From positions 1-64,000 of the forward strand of contig NZ_JANFLS010000003.1 of the NCBI RefSeq assembly GCF_024385465.1: a stretch of 64,000 bases of DNA. The letters run 5' to 3'. The notes beneath the pieces were generated by a model that was given only the letters and a program-made list of their open reading frames with translations, did not search any database and had not been told where the DNA came from. Below are positions 8,159 to 15,222 of this stretch, piece by piece. The number at the start of each line of letters is the position of its first letter. The stretch's first letter is position 1. A program made the translations under genes and the position numbers. Origin of the DNA: Arthrobacter sp. zg-Y844. GTDB lineage: Bacteria; Actinomycetota; Actinomycetes; Actinomycetales; Micrococcaceae.

Positions 8159-9649
8159 CTACTCCCGGTCCTGATTCTCGGTCTGTTCCCGGTCCTGGTC
8201 CTGTTCGAGCGCCTCCAGGAAGTTCTGGGACCACCGCTCGACGTCGTTCTGCAGCACCTGCCGGCGCATCAGGCGCATACGCCGGCTGGCTTCCCTGGCC
8301 GGCATGTTTACCGCGGTGAGGATGGCGGCCTTCAGCCCGTCGATGTCGTGCGGGTTGACCAGCACGGCCTGGCGCAGCTGGTCCGCGGCGCCGGTGAACT
8401 CGGAGAGCACCAGGGTGCCCGTATTGCCGGTGCGGGCGGCGACGTATTCCTTCGCGACCAGGTTCATGCCGTCGCGCAGCGCGGTGACGAGCATAACGTC
8501 AGCGGCAAGGTAGAGCGCCACCATTTCCTCCACCGGATAGCTGTGGTGCAGGTATCGCAGCGCGGTGTTGGAGATGGTGTCGAAGCTGCCGCTGATCCGG
8601 CCGACGGTGCCTTCCACTTCTTCGCGCAGCAGCCGGTACTGTTCCACGCGCTCGCGGGAGGGGCTGGCCACCTGGATCATGGCGGCGTTTTCCACAGTGA
8701 TCCGGCCGTCTTCGAGGAGTTCGCCGTAGGCCTTGAGCCGGTGGCTGATGCCCTTGGTGTAGTCCAACCGGTCAACGCCCAGCAGCACCGTGTCCGGATT
8801 GCCGAGTTCGCGGCGGATCTGCTTGGAGCGTTCAATAACGTCTTCGCGCTGCGCCAGCTCGGCGATCTGGCTGGCATCGATGGAGATGGGGAACGCCTCG
8901 GCGCGGGAAACGTAGGACAGTCCGTCTTCCGTGGTCACGTTCACCTGCTGCTGGCGGATGGTGTAGCCGGCGAAGCGGCGTACGCAGCGCAGGAAGTTGC
9001 TCGCATCGGACGGGCGCTGGAACCCGATCAGGTCCGCACCGAGCAGGCCCTCGATGATGTTCCGGCGCCAGGGCAGCTGGGCGAAGATTTCCAGCGGGGG
9101 GAAGGGGATGTGGTTGAAGAAGCCGATCTTCAGGTCGGGCCGGGCCTGCCGCAGCAGCTGGGGGACCAGCTGCAGCTGGTAGTCCTGGACCCAGACCGTG
9201 GCGCCCTTCGCGGCGACGGAAGCGGCGGCGTCGGCGAACCGGCGGTTCACGGTGCGGTAGGCATCCCACCAGGTGCGGTGGAACTCCGGGGCGGCAATCA
9301 CGTCGTGATAGAGCGGCCACAGCGTCGCGTTGGAGAAGCCCTCGTAATACAGTTCCACTTCGTCGGTGCTCAGCGGCACCGGCTTTAGGTACATGTTGTC
9401 GTGGTCGAAAGGTTCCACTTCTTCGTCCGGGGAGCCGGGCCAGCCCACCCACGCGCCGTCGGCCTTTGCCATCACGGGAGCCAGGGCCGTGACCAGCCCG
9501 CCTGGTGAGCGCCGCCAGGTTTCGCCGTCGGATCCACTAATGCGGTCAACCGGAAGCCGGTTGGACACGACGATGAAATCGAAGTCGCCGTAGCTGTCCG
9601 GAGCGTCTTCCTTGGAACTCGGATCCGCGTCAGCGTTCACGAATGGCAC
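8159..9649 (-). CDS. otsA: Alpha,alpha-trehalose-phosphate synthase (UDP-forming), GT20
   Basis: A 496-residue glycosyltransferase family 20 enzyme that joins UDP-glucose (or another NDP-glucose) and glucose 6-phosphate into trehalose 6-phosphate, for osmo- and stress protection. Recognised by VVSNRLPVDR (about 27-36), the conserved WVQDYQLQLVPQLLR block, FNHIPFPPLEIFAQLPWR, GVDRLDYTKGI and the C-terminal RDGMNLVAKEYVA. About 20 extra charged residues precede the domain. It is the first gene of an otsA-otsB operon, with a divergent 160-base spacer to the DsbA-like gene. Confidence 0.95.
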   Translation of the reverse strand: MPFVNADADPSSKEDAPDSYGDFDFIVVSNRLPVDRISGSDGETWRRSPGGLVTALAPVMAKADGAWVGWPGSPDEEVEPFDHDNMYLKPVPLSTDEVELYYEGFSNATLWPLYHDVIAAPEFHRTWWDAYRTVNRRFADAAASVAAKGATVWVQDYQLQLVPQLLRQARPDLKIGFFNHIPFPPLEIFAQLPWRRNIIEGLLGADLIGFQRPSDASNFLRCVRRFAGYTIRQQQVNVTTEDGLSYVSRAEAFPISIDASQIAELAQREDVIERSKQIRRELGNPDTVLLGVDRLDYTKGISHRLKAYGELLEDGRITVENAAMIQVASPSRERVEQYRLLREEVEGTVGRISGSFDTISNTALRYLHHSYPVEEMVALYLAADVMLVTALRDGMNLVAKEYVAARTGNTGTLVLSEFTGAADQLRQAVLVNPHDIDGLKAAILTAVNMPAREASRRMRLMRRQVLQNDVERWSQNFLEALEQDQDREQTENQDRE

Positions 9650-9809
9650 CCCTTTATAGATTGGTCGTATATTGCCACTCTAGCGAAGCGGGGAAACTTT
9701 GTACCGCCCGCGGGCGTTGGTCGAAAGGTGGTGGGCGCCGTTCCCCCTACACTGGTGATGAGCTGAGCGGCCCCGGAAACGTGGCCGGCGTTGAGAGACA
9801 TGAGGAATT

Positions 9810-10679
9810 ATGACTGACCGGAACCCCAAGCCGACCAAGGCGGAACGCACTGCTGCTGCCCGCGAGCAGGCGCGCGCACTGCGCGAGGCCCAGCAGAAGA
9901 AGGAGCGGCGCAACCGTCTCCTGGTGATCTGGGGTGTTGTGGTGGCCATCGTTGCGGTGATCGCGATTGTGGCCGTAATTGTGGTGAACAGCATGGGCAA
10001 GGACATCGCGAACACCGGCACTTCGCCGGCCAATGCCAATGAGTACGGCGGGTTTACGCTGACCTCGACCACCGCGCTGGAGCCCACGGAAACCTTCGAC
10101 TTCGACACGGAGACGCTGCCGGCCGCGCCGGAGGAAGCCGCCGAGGAGACTCCGATTCCGCCGGGGGTTGAAGCTGCATCGAAGGGTGAGCCGGTCCGGG
10201 TGGTGGAATACGTGGACATCAACTGCGTGCACTGCGCAGACTTCGCCGCTACCTACGACGATCAGATCTCCCAGTGGCTGGATGCGGGCGAAATCACCTA
10301 CGAATACCGCACCGTGGCATTCCTGGACCGCAACTCCACCTCCAACTACTCCTCCCGCGGCGCCAATGCAGCGGCATGCGTGGCGGACCAGAGCCCCGAG
10401 TCCTACTGGGACTTCATGAAGGCCATCTTCGCCCAGCACGCCTCCGGTGAAGTGAAGAACGCCGAGCTGGTGGACATGGCTGCGTCCGTGGGTGCCGATA
10501 CCGAGGGCATGGAAGACTGCATCGACGACGGCACCTACCGTCCGTTCGTGAAGTACGCGGACCAGCTGGCACGGGTGGACGGCATCAACGGCACCCCGAC
10601 GGCCTTCGTCAACGGCGAGGAAGCGGACCTGAACACCTTCGTGGAAACTGTCCAGGCCGCCATCGACGCCAACAAGTAA
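9810..10679 (+). CDS. Membrane-anchored DsbA-family thiol:disulfide protein
   Basis: A 289-residue protein with a basic N-terminal tail (1-36), one membrane helix (about 37-60, uncleaved anchor), a Ser/Thr/Glu-rich linker, and a thioredoxin-fold DsbA/Thioredoxin_4 domain from about 120 with the redox motif CVHC (139-142). The cis-proline loop is in GTPTAFVNG near the C-terminus. Expected to work outside the membrane in disulfide formation or isomerisation of exported proteins. Single gene, divergent from otsA, with a terminator right after it. Confidence 0.85.
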   Translation: MTDRNPKPTKAERTAAAREQARALREAQQKKERRNRLLVIWGVVVAIVAVIAIVAVIVVNSMGKDIANTGTSPANANEYGGFTLTSTTALEPTETFDFDTETLPAAPEEAAEETPIPPGVEAASKGEPVRVVEYVDINCVHCADFAATYDDQISQWLDAGEITYEYRTVAFLDRNSTSNYSSRGANAAACVADQSPESYWDFMKAIFAQHASGEVKNAELVDMAASVGADTEGMEDCIDDGTYRPFVKYADQLARVDGINGTPTAFVNGEEADLNTFVETVQAAIDANK

Positions 10680-10703
10680 GCCTTGCTTGGCCCGGTGCCT
10701 GTT

Positions 10704-10732
10704 CCCCGTGAAACCTTTCCGGTTTCACGGGG
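10704..10732. terminator. Hairpin terminator after the DsbA-like gene
   Basis: A 12-bp perfect stem CCCCGTGAAACC (10704-10715) / GGTTTCACGGGG (10721-10732) with loop TTTCC, 24 bases after the stop codon. There is no T-tract. Confidence 0.6.
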
Positions 10733-10835
10733 GCGGGCGCTCTGGGCTAATCTTGTCTAGCGCTGTTGTTCGCACCCGTTTGTTCGGGCGGACGACGACG
10801 GCGTGACCGGCTGGGACTTTTAGCCCGCCGGCCAT

Positions 10836-10912
10836 GCCCCCTTAGCTCAGTTGGCCAGAGCACCTGTCTTGTAAACAGGGGGTCGCCGGTTCGAATCCGG
10901 CAGGGGGCTCCA
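10836..10912 (+). tRNA. tRNA-Thr (anticodon TGT)
   Basis: A complete cloverleaf: acceptor stem GCCCCCT / AGGGGGC, D-loop TTAGCTCAGTTGG, anticodon stem CCTGT/ACAGG with loop CTTGTAA (anticodon TGT at 10870-10872, reading ACA), T-arm GCCGGTTCGAATCCGGC, discriminator T and an encoded CCA (10910-10912). A terminator follows directly. The DNA downstream is gene-poor with decayed genes, as expected if mobile DNA once used this tRNA. Confidence 0.96.
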
Positions 10913-10914
10913 CC

Positions 10915-10960
10915 AAACCCCTCCTGATCAGGCATGACGTCCGATCAGGAGGGGTTTTTC
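10915..10960 (+). terminator. Rho-independent terminator of tRNA-Thr
   Basis: A 15-bp perfect stem AAACCCCTCCTGATC (10915-10929) / GATCAGGAGGGGTTT (10943-10957) with a 13-base loop, merging into TTTTTC. It starts three bases after the tRNA CCA end. Confidence 0.9.
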
Positions 10961-11073
10961 TATGGGCCGCCAGAGGCTCACTACACGTTTACGACACGCT
11001 TTCGGCGGAAAAGCTTTCACCCGTCAGGCTGCGGGGCCGCATAGAGACAAATATGTAGAACAGTAAAGAGTCC

Positions 11074-11300
11074 ATGGGACCGAGCACGCACCATGGCATG
11101 CGTGAGCAGCTCCTGACCCGCGGGGAAGTCACAGCCTGCCTCCAGATATCCCTGAAGACATTGGCCAACTGGAGTTCGAACGGTCTGGGTCCCCTGCCAC
11201 TGAAGTTACGCGGGTTCGTCCGCTACGAGCGCGGCACCGTTTAGCCTGGATCGACGACACCGCGAAAATGGCCGCCTTCGATGTGAGCGCTATGCCGGCT
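11074..11300 (+). pseudogene. Broken helix-turn-helix (excisionase/MerR-like HTH_17) gene
   Basis: From the ATG at 11074 a 56-residue product can be read to a TAG at 11242-11244. It contains LLTRGEVTACLQISLKTLANW, then a segment GPLPLKLRGFVRYERGTV, the standard layout of small HTH_17/excisionase-type DNA-binding proteins (start of helix 1, recognition helix SLKTLANW, wing VRYERGTV). The family normally continues with x-A-W-(I/L); the next bases encode AWIDDT in a different frame, so a one-base deletion at the codon after GTV appears to have created the stop. End of the decayed gene is approximate. Location 160 bases after a tRNA gene suggests an old integrative element. Too short for routine gene finders. 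Confidence 0.55.
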
Positions 11301-11398
11301 GGGACGTCGTGGGTGATGAGAATATCCACAGGGTCACCGTCCATTAGCATTTGGGCTTCGTGCTGGCAACGGGAGGAAGGGCGCCCGGAACGAGCAAG
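11262..11398 (-). pseudogene. Fragment resembling a metallophosphoesterase
   Basis: On the minus strand the reading frame through 11350 to about 11276 encodes MLMDGDPVDILITHDVPAG, followed by IALTSK. This resembles the conserved histidine block of calcineurin-like metallophosphoesterases, where the motif reads roughly VDVLxTHDxPAG. Upstream and downstream sequence does not continue as a recognisable phosphoesterase, and the frame overlaps the end of the broken HTH gene on the other strand. It is read as a gene fragment. Coordinates are approximate and the call rests on one motif. Confidence 0.35.
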
Positions 11399-11413
11399 TA
11401 CTGAGTGCCGGAG

Positions 11414-12205
11414 TTAGCCGGAGAACGTGTTGGGGATTGCCGTGGGCCCGGTCGGCGCGGTGAAGGACACCGGGCAGTTGACCAGTTCGCGGAACGGGTA
11501 GTACAGAACATAGCCGTCGTTATCCGCCTGCCAGTACTTCACCTTCCGGACAGCATCGGTGTAGGTATCGCTGACCGCCGTGTAGACCACTGACGCGCCT
11601 GACTCCAGGACGAATTCACCGGCGTTGGGCTCACCTGGCGGAGGGGGCGGGGAATCGTATGTGCCGTAGAGCTCGATGACAGAGCTTTCGCCACGGTCAT
11701 CGAGGCCCAGGAAGTTGGGGATGTCAGCATTGTCGACGGCGAGAGGCGCCGACGTTCCGTTGGTAAATACACCGTGGGCCGTTACGGTGACGTCGAGCAT
11801 GGTGTCACCTTCCCAGGCTGGTTCTCCCACCTCGAAGCTAACGGACGTCAGTTGTGCCGAGACTGCGCCTGTGGGGCACTGCATGCGGACGGGTGCCGGA
11901 AGCTGCGCAGGCTGCTCCGCGGCTGGACTGGCCGGGGGTGTGAAGGCTGGTTCCGGGTCGGGTGAGGGTGTTGCTTGCGGCGTCTTTAGCTTTGCCGGGC
12001 GGGTGAATCTGGGGGACGCCGTCTTGGTCGGGGTAGCTACTACCGGTGTTTGGGTGGTGCTGCTGGACGGTATCGTGGAACTTGCCTTCTCGCCACCTGT
12101 GTCGGTCATCCGCAGCGTCACTATTGCTGCAGCGATAACGGCAATCACAATGGTCGCGGCCACGGCCAGCCAAACCCGTTTCTTGAATGTTTCCCCCGAA
12201 TTCAT
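11414..12205 (-). CDS. Hypothetical membrane-anchored secreted protein
   Basis: A 263-residue protein with a short basic N-terminus, one hydrophobic helix (about 10-31, signal anchor), a Thr/Pro/Ser-rich linker (about 35-100), then a beta-rich extracellular domain with two cysteines (MQCPTG and VNCPVS) that could pair, about 140 residues apart. The domain has an immunoglobulin-like/DUF4352-like feel (alternating hydrophobic strands, TVTAHGVFTNGT), but I do not recognise the family. It lies in the gene-poor tract after tRNA-Thr and has no clear ribosome site. The codon pattern is that of a real gene. Confidence 0.65.
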   Translation of the reverse strand: MNSGETFKKRVWLAVAATIVIAVIAAAIVTLRMTDTGGEKASSTIPSSSTTQTPVVATPTKTASPRFTRPAKLKTPQATPSPDPEPAFTPPASPAAEQPAQLPAPVRMQCPTGAVSAQLTSVSFEVGEPAWEGDTMLDVTVTAHGVFTNGTSAPLAVDNADIPNFLGLDDRGESSVIELYGTYDSPPPPPGEPNAGEFVLESGASVVYTAVSDTYTDAVRKVKYWQADNDGYVLYYPFRELVNCPVSFTAPTGPTAIPNTFSG

Positions 12206-12812
12206 AGCGGCAGTCTACGTCTCTTGTGCGACACACGTCGCACTGCGTCCCGGGTGTCAGCACCGCCGCTGGTCCACCGTTGCACCACCAACGGCGTTCC
12301 TGGGTAACTGTTACTGACCCCCTCGTGGGAGATGCCCAGGAACGATGTCAGCTGGGTCAGGAAAGATGGAATGGACTGTGGCGGGATCCCGGGACAGGGC
12401 GGCCTCGGCGCTATAGGACTGAAGCCGACCAGCGCTGCAGCCAGAGCCCGCGGATCCGGGGTGCGCCGCAAAGCTGTCGGGGTCGGATGCAGCAGCGGTA
12501 GCCCGTGACGACCTGCTCGTGCTGCCGCGAACGTGGCCAAGAATCCGGAGGCGCACGCTGGCGCTGTATACGACCTGGTTGGGAGCTCGGCGATGACGGC
12601 AGGGCAGGGTGCAGATGTTTTCGGCGCCTCCTACTAGCCATCAACGATGAGTAAACTACGTCAGTCAGTCAGCCACTCGAGCGTGCAGGGTTGCTGCCCT
12701 TTCAGCCATCGATGCTGATGTCCATCCACTCAGCCTCGCCCGAGAGACTTCCTCAAGCTGGACCCTTCGAACGGAAGCAACCGGCCTAACGGTCTGCCGG
12801 GGCGATGCGTTG
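12206..12812. other. 607-base stretch without a supportable gene
   Basis: All six frames hold only short or compositionally unconvincing reading frames. A minus-strand frame running through 12540-12202 has no recognisable domain and an Arg/Pro-rich composition typical of a shadow frame. There is no tRNA, IS end or array. The stretch is part of the probable eroded island between tRNA-Thr and 13.9 kb. Confidence 0.5.
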
Positions 12813-13175
12813 TTACATGTGAAAACGATGCCACATGTATGTTGCCCAGTAGGCTACCGCAGCGACGAGCAGCCCAAGACCTATGGCCACAATTTGTGAA
12901 GGGAAACCGGGGGCGGTGATGTAGGAACACCACGGGTCCGGGTCGTAGACCGTGGGGATAATGCTTGATTGGAACTGCCTCAGCTTTTCCTTGCAGGCCT
13001 CTTGAGCGGCAACAACCGGCCAGAGAGCAAGGCTTCCACAAGCAATCGACACGAAAAAGCCTCCCACCTTGGAAGCCTTGTCGTGCAACTCATCAGAGCG
13101 TTGTTGAGCTTCGATCCGGCGCTTGTCCTCTTCGCTCGAGTAGGGCGCCCACGGGTTGTCTTCAGGCTCGTCCAT
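12813..13175 (-). CDS. Small two-helix membrane protein
   Basis: A 120-residue protein beginning MDEPEDNPWAPYSSEEDKRR, a charged N-terminal helix of about 35 residues, then two hydrophobic helices (about 38-58 and 93-113) with a soluble loop between them containing two cysteines (EACKEK and PWCSY). It ends in a short His/Trp-rich tail. No family recognised. It is isolated, flanked by gene-free DNA on both sides, in the probable remnant island. The hydrophobic pattern argues that it is real. Confidence 0.6.
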   Translation of the reverse strand: MDEPEDNPWAPYSSEEDKRRIEAQQRSDELHDKASKVGGFFVSIACGSLALWPVVAAQEACKEKLRQFQSSIIPTVYDPDPWCSYITAPGFPSQIVAIGLGLLVAAVAYWATYMWHRFHM

Positions 13176-13718
13176 GCCGAGAGTATGGTCTTGGCGTCCG
13201 AATGAGACAAGGCTCGTGCAGAGAATGCTCCGCTACGCCCTCCCAAGCTCTCGGACTGATGGATCTCTTCGAAGAGCAGCTCGGGACGGCCAGCTTCCCG
13301 TCCCGGGTATGGCTGCACTGGACAAGCCGGATCTTGAGCTGCAGCGGATCAGGGACGCGGAAGAGCAGGCGCAGGCGGCGTGCTGCATCTGCCGCGGGAC
13401 GGTGACGGTCCCGAAGCGTCGCCGGAAGTGGCGCCTCGAAAGCGCCAATCATAGCCAATGTGCTGTGCGTATTCGCTCAGTCTTGCATCCCGGGCTTCCT
13501 TGCGAAGGTCGAAGCCGCGCTGGTAAATGCAAGCTGCAGGCAGCGGCAGGTATTGGTGGGGTCCGCGGCTAGGCGGGCCGCGCCCTCCGTTCCCCGGCAA
13601 ACCCAAGAGGCGGCGAAAGCGGAAGCGGAAGGCGAAGGCAACTCCCTCAAAGAGCCCCTCCGTGGCGAAGGTGACTGCCTAGGTTATCCGCTTCAGGCCG
13701 AAGCGAAGACCAACCTAT

Positions 13719-13758
13719 TTCACCACAGCCGGAGTGTGGGCCAACTGGCTGTGGTGAA
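13719..13758. repeat. 12-bp perfect inverted repeat with 16-base spacer
   Basis: TTCACCACAGCC (13719-13730) and its exact complement GGCTGTGGTGAA (13747-13758). It could be a transcript hairpin or a protein-binding palindrome. It lies about 110 bases before the histidine phosphatase gene. Confidence 0.6.
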
Positions 13759-13794
13759 GGGGAGGAGCCGTCGTTGTGGGGGACGGCTGGACCC

Positions 13795-13817
13795 TGGTCA
13801 GGCACCTCGCCTGACCA
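13795..13817. terminator. 9-bp hairpin before the phosphatase gene
   Basis: TGGTCAGGC (13795-13803) / GCCTGACCA (13809-13817) with loop ACCTC, 49 bases before the ATG at 13866. No T-tract follows, so it may be a leader structure instead of a terminator. Confidence 0.4.
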
Positions 13818-13865
13818 CCCATAAGATAAAAAGCAGAGTCAGTGCGCACGCGTTAGGAGTCTCCA

Positions 13866-14690
13866 ATGGTCATGCCCCGGAACCTGTTCCTCGTCCGTCA
13901 CGGACAAAGTGAAGCGAACGTAATGCAAAGGGCAGCCAAGGCCGGGGACCCGAGCCTTTACACCGAAGAGACGATGACCGTCCCGGACCGTTCGTGGCGG
14001 CTCACGGAACTCGGGGTCCAGCAGGCCAAGGTCGCCGGGGCATGGATCGCCCGGCAGAATATCGAATTCGACCGCGCCATGGTCTCCGTCTACACCCGGA
14101 CCCGCGAGACCGCCGCGCACCTCGGGCTGGACGTGCGCTGGGAAGAGAACCGGGTGATCCGCGAGCGTTCCTGGGGCGAGATCGGATCCATGTCAAAGCA
14201 GGACTTCGCTCAGAAATATTCGCAGAACGCCGCCTACCGCGAGAGCGATCCGTTGTACTGGGCTCCGCCCGCCGGTGAATCCATTGCCAATGTCGCCGAA
14301 AACCGGGTGCGGAACATCCTGAGCACCCTGCACCGCGAAAACGCCCGCGACAACGTCCTCCTGGTGACCCATGGTGAATTCATGTGGGCCACGCGCCTGG
14401 TGCTGGAGCGCTGGAGCGACGAAGAGTTCCTGGAACGGGACGCGGACAAAGAGCAGATGATCCACAACTGCACCGTCCTGCAGTACACCAGCACCGATCC
14501 GGCCAACCGGAACAACATCCGCGAAAAGCTCAACTGGGTCCGCCGCTGCTGGCCGGTTCAGGTCGACGGCGAATGGACCATGTTCGTCGGCGACTGGGAA
14601 GAGTTCGACCGGAAATACTTCACCAGCGAGGATCTCCTGGAGCGGGCCGAAGCAAACAGGCATTTCCTTGAGGGAGCTTTCGGGAGCTGA
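13866..14690 (+). CDS. Histidine phosphatase family protein (phosphoglycerate-mutase-like)
   Basis: A 274-residue member of the histidine phosphatase superfamily. The catalytic RHG is at 11-13 in LFLVRHGQSEAN, and the second conserved histidine is in VLLVTHGEFMWA (about 170). An arginine in YTRTRETA matches the phosphate pocket. The protein is longer than typical cofactor-dependent mutases, with a C-terminal extension rich in Trp, Asp and Glu. An in-frame ATG two codons on (13872) is an alternative start. It stands alone after the gene-poor tract; substrate unknown. Confidence 0.82.
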   Translation: MVMPRNLFLVRHGQSEANVMQRAAKAGDPSLYTEETMTVPDRSWRLTELGVQQAKVAGAWIARQNIEFDRAMVSVYTRTRETAAHLGLDVRWEENRVIRERSWGEIGSMSKQDFAQKYSQNAAYRESDPLYWAPPAGESIANVAENRVRNILSTLHRENARDNVLLVTHGEFMWATRLVLERWSDEEFLERDADKEQMIHNCTVLQYTSTDPANRNNIREKLNWVRRCWPVQVDGEWTMFVGDWEEFDRKYFTSEDLLERAEANRHFLEGAFGS

Positions 14691-14744
14691 GCAGGTCCAA
14701 CCGGCTTCCGCCCCGTAAATTCATTTATCTGCAATACTCGCCGC

Positions 14745-15119
14745 ATGGGTGCATGGGGGAGTGGCATTTTTGCCAATGACACGGCGGCGGACATTCGCGG
14801 GGAGTACCGCGAACATCTCGAGGACGAGATTCCGGACGAGGAAGCGACGCGCCTGGTCATCGAATCGTTCGGTTATCTGCTGCGCGAGGACAACGCTGCC
14901 GAGTTGTGGGTGGCGCTCGCGGCGGCGCAGTCCCAGGTGGGCAGGCTCGACGACGAGGTGAAAGCCGCCGCGCTTGATGTGATCGATCAGGGCAGCCGCC
15001 TCGAGGAGTGGGAGGAAGCGGGTCCGGACGAACTGGCCGAACGTGTGGCGGCCCTCCAGGAACTGCGGGACCAGCTCACCGGGCCGCAACCGGCCCGAAT
15101 GAAGCTCCGCCGGCGGTAG
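14745..15119 (+). CDS. DUF4259 family protein
   Basis: A 124-residue protein opening with the DUF4259 signature MGAWGSGIFANDTAAD, followed by helical segments with Asp/Glu-rich turns. The family is small, cytoplasmic and of unknown function, and often occurs singly in soil actinobacteria. The start is fixed by the conserved MGxWGxGxFxND opening. It lies 54 bases after the histidine phosphatase and could be on the same transcript. Confidence 0.8.
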   Translation: MGAWGSGIFANDTAADIRGEYREHLEDEIPDEEATRLVIESFGYLLREDNAAELWVALAAAQSQVGRLDDEVKAAALDVIDQGSRLEEWEEAGPDELAERVAALQELRDQLTGPQPARMKLRRR

Positions 15120-15222
15120 CCAGCCTGGGAGCACAGGACCATCTAGCCGGTAGGCCGGGCAAGGCCCGCCGGGTAGGCGGACGGGAACACGCGAAGGGCC
15201 GGCGCACAGGTCCGGGCAGGAC

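Larger units (their letters stand above)
13176..13865. other. 690-base stretch without a supportable gene, with two hairpins
   Basis: Several overlapping open frames exist on both strands (for example plus 13312-13572 and minus 13606-13349) but none has a recognisable domain, a good ribosome site or codon use that sets it apart from its shadows. The 3' part carries two perfect inverted repeats, listed separately. The tract likely represents decayed mobile or accessory DNA plus the promoter of the phosphatase gene at 13866. Confidence 0.5.

Noticed and set aside
6161-9388. Plus-strand His/Val/Gly-rich frames opposite the UgpC, otsB and otsA genes
   Set aside because: Antisense shadows of clearly identified genes; no ribosome sites or domains.
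10700-10715. Sequence TGTTCCCCGTGAAACC matching 13 of 16 positions of the ParB site parS
   Set aside because: The match is explained by the terminator stem at 10704-10732, the left half is not palindromic with the right, and no parA/parB genes are near.
11168-11190. GTTCGAAC-like sequence resembling half of an actinobacterial SOS (LexA) box
   Set aside because: It lacks the second half at the right spacing and lies inside the decayed HTH gene.
10902-13865. Search for a direct repeat of the tRNA-Thr 3' end as an attachment site
   Set aside because: No copy of the T-arm/acceptor sequence was seen downstream within the gene-poor tract, so no att site is claimed.
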